Below the pieces are notes generated by a model, which worked only from the letters and a program-made list of their open reading frames with translations, ran no database searches and had not been told where the DNA came from. Source: Diphasiastrum complanatum (taxonomy: Eukaryota > Streptophyta > Lycopodiopsida > Lycopodiales > Lycopodiaceae). Taken from it: a stretch of DNA of 64,000 bases. Both the position numbers and the translations under genes were made by a program. Positions within the stretch are counted from its first letter, which is position 1. The number at the start of each line of letters is the position of its first letter. The stretch is from contig CM055112.1 of NCBI GenBank assembly GCA_029204225.1, positions 27,859,063 through 27,923,062 on the forward strand. Direction: 5' to 3'. Shown in pieces: positions 9,453 through 18,319 of the stretch.

Positions 9453-10275
9453 ATGACCAACGTCCCATAAGATCTTGTCATCTGGAGTGTTAAAAACATG
9501 GTGAAGTGCAACAGTAAGATCAACGACCCCAAGTCCTGATCCTAGATGGCCTCCTGTTTCCGCCACTGTGAATACCATCTCATGTCGCAACTCTTCAGCT
9601 AACTCTTTAAGCTCCTGTACATATACCGAGCACACTCATGAGAATACTTCACAGCATAGGCTAGATCATTGAATGATCAAAGATGATCAGATGCAAAGAG
9701 AGATGGACACAAAGTTCATTCTTAAGGAAGAAGACTATCACCAAGAAAGTGCCTGGGATCTCAAATAGTAGCTATTACTCTTCTGATTATTCGCAGTGCT
9801 TTAGAATCCTTACTTGAGTGTTGAGATTCTTCATGTGGACAGGAAATTCCACGGTATCTAGTATTGGTGTCGGTGGCTTTGTAGAGTAGTACAGACCAGT
9901 CTCCTCCTTTACAACCTTAACTATTTGGCTGTCAGAAGCTGCACATGCCTGAGGCGAAACATGTTTCTGCAAACCCGAAGTATAAAGCTTCAGTTGGTGA
10001 ATTCTCTCTCTCTCTCGATCTGCTCAGCTTGTTCAAAACAACTTGTCAAAATGATTGTAAAATCTTACCTTGTGACGCTGTAACACAGGTTCTTTGGGAA
10101 TCCCATACAGATGGCTCTCTGATAGCTTACATTGCAATGGGACTACTTGGCGGAGGCCACAGAACTGATTGAAGGAGGAACCTTGTGAATTATGAGAAGG
10201 AGCTAAGGAGTTGTTGCAAACTGACTGAATTCCTGCATTTACCGCTGCCCTTAGAGAAACTCCAGCTGCTGCCAT
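6259..10275 (-). CDS. DXS: 1-deoxy-D-xylulose-5-phosphate synthase, 10 exons, 749 aa
   Basis: The enzyme condenses pyruvate with glyceraldehyde 3-phosphate, using thiamine diphosphate and Mg2+, to form DXP, the entry step of the plastid MEP pathway to carotenoids, chlorophyll side chains and plastid terpenoids. Exons (minus strand): 10275-10069, 9966-9814, 9614-9450, 9320-9170, 9020-8749, 8468-8195, 8063-7756, 7230-6949, 6825-6538, 6408-6259. All nine introns are GT-AG (102-525 bp) and the phases join exactly; the last exon ends ALQISS-stop. Residues 1 to ~65 look like a chloroplast transit peptide (Ser/Gln/Ala-rich, few acidic residues). Catalytic landmarks: HLGSGLG (His ~143), the ThDP/Mg motif GDGAM...NDN (~245-275), [17 protein letters not shown] with catalytic Glu ~478, [10 protein letters not shown]. 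Plant DXS is usually ~710-720 residues, so this N-terminus is somewhat long. The sequence resembles DXS1/2-type more than DXS3. It appears intact, with no broken exon. Confidence 0.97.
8567..8620. repeat. 2 x 27-bp duplication inside DXS intron 5
   Basis: TAACTATATTGCTT...CTGCATGAA is repeated at 8567 and 8594 within the 280-bp intron 5 of DXS. It does not touch a splice site. Confidence 0.85.
9386..9448. repeat. (GA)n microsatellite filling the 5' half of DXS intron 3
   Basis: A pure AG dinucleotide run of about 63 bases. On the gene's strand the exon ends in CAG at 9450 and the intron begins GT then CTCTCT, so the microsatellite starts inside the splice donor itself. Confidence 0.95.
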
Positions 10276-10564
10276 TTCGAAACTAGAGCTAGATTTCCCT
10301 TTCCAATTAACGCTTCAAATGATCTCGTCTCTGTATCCTTCCTGTGGTAACAGATGCAATATACACTTTCTGTGCTTTAGAGTAAGTTTTACCTCCTTGA
10401 TCTGGTCTCTCTGCACCCAAATCTTTATCCTCTTTCTCCAGGTTCAGTGATTCATCACTTTGCCGAGTCTTACAACGATCATTCAAAACAAGAGCTGACA
10501 ACTTATTTTGGTCCGTCTACAAGGTGCAAACCCACAACGATCAAGTGCTGTCAATTGAACACAG
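10276..10564 (-). promoter_or_regulatory. DXS 5' flank / probable 5' UTR
   Basis: Bases directly upstream of the DXS start codon (minus-strand ATG at 10275-10273). I see no clear TATA box within the first few hundred bases, so the transcription start cannot be placed. Only the position relative to the gene supports this label. Confidence 0.35.
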
Positions 10565-10730
10565 GCACTGCAATTACTTGCTCTCAGCTGCAGATCCCAA
10601 AAACATAGGCACTACAATTGCTGCTCTAAGCTACAAGATCCCAGAAACACACTGCAATAGCTTTGCTCTCAGCCACGAAACCCCAAAACACACTGCAATG
10701 GCTTTGCTCTCAGCCACAAGATCTTAAAAG
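10565..10730. repeat. Minisatellite, 4 x ~42 bp, upstream of DXS
   Basis: Four diverged tandem units begin near 10565, 10609, 10650 and 10691. Each carries the core CACTGCAAT, then TTGCTCTCAGC and CAAGATC or CCCAAAAACA variants. Unit length varies from 40 to 44 bp. The array lies 290-455 bp upstream of the DXS start codon, in the likely promoter or 5' UTR. Confidence 0.85.
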
Positions 10731-13091
10731 GGTAGCTTTGGATCCTGAAAGTATAAGAATATGTATCAACTTTCAAGTTGCTCACCAATAAGGATCTCCA
10801 AAGAGATCAGGAAGTGAGGCAAAGAGGTGAGACTGAGGAAAGGATTGGTGTTGGAGAGAGCAAATGGGTTGCTCCTTTTAAAGCTAATAAGAGCTTCCCA
10901 ATGCTCTCAAAGCAATGTCCTCAACAGAAATACTAGAAGTAGCGAGGAAGCTTATTACATTGACTATGTCTCTTCATCTCTCTCTCTCTTCTCCCCAATA
11001 TGCCCCCCTTTTGTTTTTTCTGCTACTCACAAAGTCGTGCCTAGATTTTTTCATCTGAAAACGAAAGTTTCATGATTGACTGACGGTCAATGGCATTTTA
11101 AAGGTGCAATTTTGCATGTCAGAAAAGAGAGACAGTTTTGAAGGTTTTCTTTAAAAGAATACTCAAAAAGGTTTGTGTTGTGTTGAAGTAAACCCATGCA
11201 AGCTTGCACTTTGTACCCTGGGTAGCATTTGCTAAGAGAAAAAACAAACACATGGCATGTTGTGGTTGGTCAATAGAATCCTGCATTCAGTTGGAAAGAC
11301 TTAAAATAAAAGGTTTGATCTCAGCCATCCATTTGCAATTGCTACATTAGGTATCTTTCATCAAACGGCTAATTATCTTGATGGAGTAGGGTTTTGGTTA
11401 TTGTGTTGTAGTAGGGTTGCTCTAGTGGGTGAGCTTGCTACACCAAGTCATGAAAGATACGTACATTTCAAAGGGCTAGCATTGTTTTCAAAGTCAGCCA
11501 CCCTTGGTATTGGTCATCCATATGCCTATACACATGGAGAATGAGGTGTTTGATTGTGATTGAGTGTGGATCTTAATTTAAAGACCTTGACCTTGTCTAT
11601 TATCACTTCTAGGACCATGGTCATAGCCATTGACAACTTACACTATATATTTAAAACTCTAGAGTGTAAAGAGGTGTCCCTACTAGGAATAGCTTTTTCC
11701 AACCCACTCCACATTTCAATTGTGGTTTTTTCAACCCTCAACTTGGCAACGGTGACTAGGGCCCAAATTCCAAGAATGGGAAAAACTTTGCCTTTGGAGA
11801 TGGTGAAGAGCCATTGTTAATGGCTTCCACCACCAAGGGCCCCCACTCATGTCATCTTTGTATGAGGGCACAACCACAAACTTCATGCAATGACACCATA
11901 AACTAGGATAGTACTTCCTACCTAGGTTGAAGATTAATAAAATTAAGAGAGTTAAATGCATGAGAGAAGCCTTTCACTAGATTATGCACATGCTTTAAAT
12001 GCCAGGTGTTCAAAGGTCCAGGTGTTCAAAGGTCCAAGTTAATTGAGAGACACCCCCTCATTTAACTTGCACCGGTGGTCTTGCCATTTAAAGCCTCTAC
12101 CTTATTCATCCTTGGACAAGAGAGAAAAACAAGAAGGGAGTGGAGAGTCTAGCATGGAATATGGTGTTGGACGTAGTCAACCTCAATCGTCAACCTCAAC
12201 CCAGTGGCATAGTGTGAGAATGGAATTGCATATTTATCTCCAAAATGGGTTTCATAAAACTGTTGAAAGACCTTGACCTGAAAATGACCTTATTGATATA
12301 TCATGAGAAGCTTTTTGTAAGCCTAGGCCTTCAAATTGTTAAAAAAATAAACAAAGATTTTTTTTTTCTTTTTTTAAATTAAAAAAATAATTTGTTTTAA
12401 TGTTCAAGCTCACCCAAGAGCGTCACCTCATCTTTTCACAAATCATCACTCTATCTTATCCCTACTGAAGCAAAGCCGAAAATTAACGCCTATTTTCAAT
12501 TTTTTTTTTATGTCAGGTAGAATGAATATTTACATGATTCATTAAAACTCTCAAAAAAAAATTTAGTTCGTATTCTAGAGCATTTAAATATGGCATCATT
12601 GTACTCCAATTTTGTTTACATGAAAAGCCCATGGGCTTTTGGAGCATAAAGGACAATATGCGCTTTAATCCCATGGCTCTTGACGTGAACGAACCCATAG
12701 ATGACACATGCTTAAAAAAGACTCAACACAATATTTGTATTTTAGGTGAAAGCCTAAGTTACATGCTTTACACATTTTTGGGCTCCTCTCCTCTCAAACT
12801 TCCACCCTCGGGTAGGGGCCCTTATAACTATAGAGTCATCTCCTCAAGCCTTAAAGTCTCGCTAAATCTAAAATTTTAGAATACAAAGGATTCACTAAGC
12901 TCATTATAATAATTCAAAAAACTATAGAAAATTTGATATTGTGAAGTCCCGTCTCATAGAGCCCAAATTTTGAACAAAACTTGGTAAATTTTACATTTGG
13001 GATAATACAACGCTAATTTATAAATTTGTTACACAGTTCACTTTGAGATTTCTTGATGGAACATGGCAAGCCCATTGAACAAAGAAATCAA
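10731..13091. other. Intergenic sequence without recognisable genes
   Basis: About 2.4 kb of AT-rich sequence. Short open frames occur on both strands but none shows a domain or a length above chance. A poly(T)/poly(A) patch lies near 12356-12392. It may hold old unrecognisable repeats. Confidence 0.5.
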
Positions 13092-13213
13092 GCATGACAA
13101 CAATTTCAAACAAGGTCAAATTAGATATGGGAATAAATGTGCAACAAGATGGCCACTCGTTTTGACTCTATCTTGACAAGTTTTCCACAACAACCAATTG
13201 ATGTTTAAACTAC
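13092..13213 (+). mobile_element. Fragment of the same element as at 29180-29307
   Basis: This stretch matches 29180-29307 closely over ~120 bases, including CAACAAGATGG and CGTTTTGACTCTATCTTG. At 29 kb the same sequence encodes a Gln/Arg/Lys-rich helical segment. Here it is an isolated, decayed piece. Confidence 0.65.
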
Positions 13214-13429
13214 TTGTTAGAAGATTATTCTAACAAATTTAAGCCATAATAAGTATACAAAGGATATCAATAAGCGGAATCGAGCCACCAAACTACAATG
13301 GAGAGCGTTGACAAGTCACACACAAAGGAATTCCAGAGTCTAGATATACGGGAGTGCCAATACAAAAGAAACGACAAGTAGCGGACTCGACCAATGAATG
13401 AAAACAAAGTTCAATCCACATCTGGATTT

Positions 13430-13853
13430 ACATTCTTCTTCAATGGCGATTCTATCTCATGGAAAAGTCGTAAGCAAACCTCTATCGCTCTTTCTTCTAC
13501 AGAAGCAGAATACATTGCTGTTTCTCAATCTATTAAAGAAGCGTTTTTTTGAAATTTATTGTCAGACATTAATTTGTTTCAGTACAACCCACAATTTTAT
13601 TTTGTGATAATCAGAGTGTTATTGCCTTATTGGCCAACCCTAGATTTCACTCTAGGAGTAAGCACATTGAAATCAAATATCACTACATCAAGGGCAAGGT
13701 TCTCAACAAGGAGGTGAGCTTAACGTACTGCAGAACGCAAGACATGGTTGCAGATATATTCACGGAGACATTAAGTGTTAATGCACACAACAAGTTTTGT
13801 GCATTGCTTAGTCTGAAGATCAAGGCATTCACAGATGCAGATTAGGGGGGGGG
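13430..13853 (+). mobile_element. Ty1/copia RNase H tail and polypurine tract
   Basis: Copia RNase H signatures are readable: ISWKSRKQTSIALSSTEAEY near 13450 and SRSKHIEIKYHYIKGKV near 13650, then ADIF near 13750. The frame ends in a polypurine tract, AGGGGGGGGG at 13844-13853, immediately before a TGTTGGA LTR start. It is a broken terminal piece of pol whose 5' portion is missing. Confidence 0.88.
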
Positions 13854-15068
13854 TGTTGGATTTATCTCCTTTACTTTCCTAAATCTTATGTTAATCTGCC
13901 TCCATTCATGTTGCTGCATTTTTACTCATGTTGTCGCACAGTCTGCATATTTAGATGTAAAATAAGATAGCTGAATAAAACGCGACTATTTGCATAAATA
14001 CAAGTGAATTTTCACAAGTGAAAAAGACGAAAAACGCGACACTGTGTTTTTACACGTGATTTGTGACAGGCGAAAAAGGTGACACTGCCCTACAAAATGC
14101 CGAAGGTACCCTTATAGAAAAGCGAAGGCACCCTGTAAATCAAATCTTAAGGCATTTGTCAAAGTGTCACATTTTTCACATCTTCACCAACGTTCATTTA
14201 AGTGAAGGCTGACAGCTCGGCCTTCTCATGCTCATCCCATGCAACTGTGCAAACAGATTTGACAACAACAACAACCATCCACAATCTCCCACAGACAGCA
14301 CATCCACTTTGTACTTTTTTCATCTGCACACTTGTAAAATTATATATATATATTGAATACCATTTGCGTATTTCAAGAAGTGAGAGAAATTAAGTGAGAA
14401 GCATAATAGCATCAGAAGCTTATCAGAAATAGATGAAGTAGATGCTTTTGTGCATCAATTCTTTGTATTGTCAGTAATAGGCTTATTCTTTTCACAGATT
14501 GGATAAGCTTTGTAGAGCACATGGTTTCGTTTGCTATTGTCTTGTGCTCAACAACATTATTGACCTATACATTTTGTTGTACTTAACTGATAACAGCTCT
14601 GTTTTGTTTTGCGTTCAGATTTGTGTCAATATTGTTATGCTTTTCTACATTCTGTCTGACTCTCTTATTGCTCAATCTGGTAGTCTGTTCTTAGAAATTA
14701 TTATTAGTCTAGTTGTTGGCGACTAATATTTAGTCTTGTCTTTTGCGACTGATTATCAGTCGAGCTCAGTCTAGTTCTTTGTGAATCATTTGCGACAAAT
14801 AATTTGTCTAGTTGTTTGCGACAAATTATCTTTTTGATGTTTTGTTGACTAATGTTTGGCTATGTAATTTGACTGATCGTGATTTCTATCACGTGTCTGA
14901 TAGACATAGTCATGCTTAGGGAAAGAGTAAGATAGCTCATTCCGCTGCGCACGAACACTTTTCGTTCGAGTTCGTTTCTTTTTCGAGTTTCGAGTTCGCT
15001 TCTTTTTGGGTACGTTTCTTTTCAAACTATTTTAGTTTCTCACACTCACACATCCTCTTTCTCCAACA
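13854..15068 (+). mobile_element. Copia LTR, copy A
   Basis: The LTR runs from TGTTGGA to TCCAACA, about 1,215 bp, directly after the copia polypurine tract, so it is the 3' LTR of the element to its left. It contains GCGACAC-type motifs near 14030-14090 and a cluster of short hairpins at 14721-14905. Short frames inside are not genes. A near-identical copy (B) lies 2,056 bp downstream, differing by roughly 1-2 percent by eye, so the duplication is young. Confidence 0.85.
14721..14905 (+). other. Cluster of short hairpins in the LTR
   Basis: Three 15-base hairpins with a 6-bp stem and 3-base loop lie at 14721-14735 (GACTAA/TTAGTC), 14747-14761 (GACTGA/TCAGTC) and 14794-14808 (GACAAA/TTTGTC). 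Two more follow at 14878-14893 (CGTGAT/ATCACG) and 14895-14905 (GTCT/AGAC). Stem sequences differ between hairpins but pairing is kept. The same set recurs in LTR copy B, with one stem shortened by a base change. Confidence 0.6.
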
Positions 15069-15909
15069 ATAATGGATGTTCAACTTCAATCTGGATCTAC
15101 CAGAATTTGAGTTCCTACATTTTACGGTATGTTTCGGTTCTTTTTTTAATGCTTTCAAATTGTAGATTACTACTAATCTAATCTAAGCAGTAAGGAGAAT
15201 GAGATTGAGATCTGTTTCTAATAAAATCAACAAAATCAATAACACAACAGCTACATAGAAACAATGTGAATCCTACAATGTGCTTGCTACATCTGTCAAT
15301 CAATACTTGTAACAAAAACTCCTCAGGGAGTCAAGCACCAAGCATCATCAGATTGGAATGTTATTGATCTACCACAAGGCTCTGCACATCTTGCTGATCT
15401 TAATCACAAATCCAAACTTTAAAGAGAAAGAATCAACAACAAAACACATTCATACATCAGTACTCGAACTTAATGCATGAAAATGGAGCATAGATTGAAA
15501 TGCAAATAGGAAGATCTTCAATTAACAATGCAATAGCATTTCAGTACAATATCTAGTGCCTAGAAACTCATGGAGGAGGCCTCTATGTATATCCACAAGC
15601 TGGTGAATTCAATTTTATGATACTTTGGATTCCACCTCTTACAACTGAGTGAATCCCATTCTATAAAGATTTGAATTCCACCTATTACATGATAAAAGGA
15701 AGCCTCTTCATTAAAAATATAGGTTAAGTTGAGAGAGTCTAAGTTACTAGCTCCCACATAGTTTTCCATCTTTCAAAAATTACCATGGGGCCCACAAATG
15801 TACATCTCAATCTAGAACTAACAATTTTTGTGCTCTCAGACTCGGCTCTCAACTTCATCTCTGCCTGAAGCCTTTTTGAGTGGGGGGGGGGGGGGGGGGG
15901 GGGGGGGGG
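15069..15909 (+). mobile_element. Unit X, copy 1: internal or flanking sequence ending in G28
   Basis: This 841-bp piece follows LTR A. It opens with ATGGATGTTCAACTTCAATC, which resembles the first codons of a copia gag frame, and then has no long frame. It ends in an uninterrupted run of 28 G (15882-15909) right before LTR B, in the position of a polypurine tract. The piece is repeated after LTR B without the G run. Confidence 0.7.
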
Positions 15910-17121
15910 TGTTGGATCTATCTCCTTTACTTTCCTAAATCTTATGTTAATCTGCCTCCATTCATGTTGCTGCATTTTTACTCATGTCGCACAATCTGCA
16001 TATTTAGATGTAAAATAAGATAGCTGAATAAAACGCGACTATTTGCATAAATACAAGTGAATTTTCACAAGTGAAAAAGACGAAAAACGCGACACTGTGT
16101 TTTTACACGTGATTTGTGACAGGCGAAAAAGGTGACACTGTCCTACAAAATGCCGAAGGTACCCTTATAGAAAAGCGAAGGCACCCTGTAAATCAAATCT
16201 TAAGGCATTTGTCAAAGTGTCACATTTTTCACATCTTACCAACGTTCATTTAAGTGAAGGTTGACAGCTCGGCCTTCTCATGCTCATCCCATGCAACTGT
16301 GCAAACAGATTTGACAACAACAACAGCCATCCACAATCTCCCACAGACAGCACATCCACTTTGTACTTTTTTCATCTGCACACTTGTAAAATTATATATA
16401 TATATTGAATACCATTTGCGTATTCCAAGAAGTGAGAGAAATTAAGTGAGAAGCATAATAGCATCAGAAGCTTATCAGAAATAGATGAAGTAGATGCTTT
16501 TGTGCATCAATTCTTTGTATTGTCAGTAATAGGCTTATTCTTTTCACAGATTGGATAAGCTTTGTAGAGCACATGGTTTCGTTTGCTATTGTCTTGTGCT
16601 CAACAACATTATTGACCTATACATTTTGCTGTACTTAACTTATAACAGCTCTGTTTTGTTTTGCGTTCAAATTTGTGTCAATATTGTTATGCTTTTCTAC
16701 ATTCTGTCTGACTCTCTTATTGCTCAATCTGGTAGTCTGTTCTTAGCAAATTATTATTAGTCTAGTTGTTGGCAACTAATATTTAGTCTTGTCTTTTGCG
16801 ACTGATTATCAGTCGAGTTCAGTCTAGTTCTTTGTGAATCATTTGCGACAAATAATTTGTCTAGCTGTTTGCGACAAATTATCTTTTTGATGTTTTGTTG
16901 ACTAATGTTTGGCTATGTAATTTGACTGACCGTGATTTCTATCACGTGTCTGATAGACATAGTCATGCTTAGGGAAAGAGTAAGATAGCTCATTCCGCTG
17001 CGCATGAACACTTTTCGTTCGAGTTCGTTTCTTTTTCGAGTTTCGAGTTCGCTTCTTTTTGGGTTCGTTTCTTTTCAAACTATTTTAGTTTCTCACACTC
17101 ACACATCCTCTTTCTCCAACA
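15910..17121 (+). mobile_element. Copia LTR, copy B
   Basis: About 1,212 bp from TGTTGGA to TCCAACA, almost identical to copy A. It is preceded by the 28-G run and followed by a second copy of unit X. Confidence 0.85.
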
Positions 17122-17937
17122 ATAATGGATGTTCAACTTCAATCTGGATCTACCAGAATTTGAGTTCCTACATTTTACAGTATGTTTCGGTTCTTTTTTT
17201 AATGCTTTCAAATTGTAGATTACTACTAATCTAATCTAAGCAGTAAGGAGAATGAGATTGAGATCTGTTTCTAATAAAATCAACAAAAATCAATAACACG
17301 ACAGCTACATAGAAACAATGTGAATCCTACAATGTGCTTGCTACGCCTGTCAATCAATACTTGTAAAAAAAACTCCTCAGGGAGTCAAGCACCAAGCATC
17401 ATCAGATTGGAATGTTATTGATCTACCAAAAGGCCCTGCACATCTAGCTGATCTTAATCACAAATCCAAACTTTAAAGAGAAAGAATCAACAACAAAACA
17501 CATTCATACATCAGTACTCGAACTTAATGCATGAAAATGGAGCATAGATGGAAATGCAAATAGGAAGATCTTCAATTAACAATGCAATAGCATTTCAGTA
17601 CAATATCTAGTGCCTAGAAACTCATGGAGGAGGCCTCTATGTATACCCACAAGCTGGTGAATTCAATTTTACGATACTTTGGATTCCACCTCTTACAACT
17701 GAGTGAATCCCATTCTATAAAGATTTGAATTCCACCTATTACATGATAAAAGGAAGCCTCTTCATTAAAAATATAGCTTAAGTTGAGAGAGTCTAAGTTA
17801 CTAGCTCCCACATAGTCTTCCATCTTTCAAAAATTACCATGGGGCTCACAAATATACATCTCAGTCTACAACTAACAATTTTTGTGCTCTCAGACTCGGC
17901 TCTCAACTTCATCTCTGCCTGAAGCCTTTTTGAGTGG
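17122..17937 (+). mobile_element. Unit X, copy 2
   Basis: Matches 15069-15884 almost base for base and stops matching at GAGTGG, where copy 1 enters the G run and this copy continues into unrelated sequence. LTR-X-LTR-X is therefore a two-copy tandem array of a ~2.05-kb unit. Confidence 0.85.
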
Positions 17938-18319
17938 AGAGGTTCTGCATCAACACCTCGGGACATGACATCAACTAACATTATCCTCCCCTATAGTGTT
18001 GCAGGTCCCACTGCATTGCTTCCGCTTTGATGTATGGTCCTTGGAAAGGCATGGATCCGCACTTGCCTACATAAAACCAAGAACTTTATTGGCTTCGTTT
18101 CTTGGGTGCCTCGACAAAATTTCAAGTTGCAGCAACTTTGCAGACCTTGCATAACTGAGAGTCTCTTGCTTTTTCTTGTTAGCTTTTCTTTTATCAAGAG
18201 ATTTCTCATAGTCGACCTTTCTTCCGATGGCTTCAAATGTGATGAATCCCCTCCTTTTAGGTCTTTTGGAATTCATCAGACTCTTTGCGATCATCGTATC
18301 ATCTTTTGATCTTCTCTAT
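17938..18319. other. Junction sequence, nothing recognised
   Basis: About 380 bases between the LTR array and the minus-strand frames. Short overlapping frames on both strands are Lys/Phe-rich with no domain. Confidence 0.4.

Noticed and set aside
11560-12276. Several 70-90 residue frames on both strands
   Set aside because: Length is within chance for AT-rich DNA, with no domain, splice context or repeats.
13854-17937. Possible host gene duplication
   Set aside because: The repeated unit starts with TGTTGGA after a copia polypurine tract and ends its first part in TCCAACA, so it is LTR-based rather than a gene duplication.
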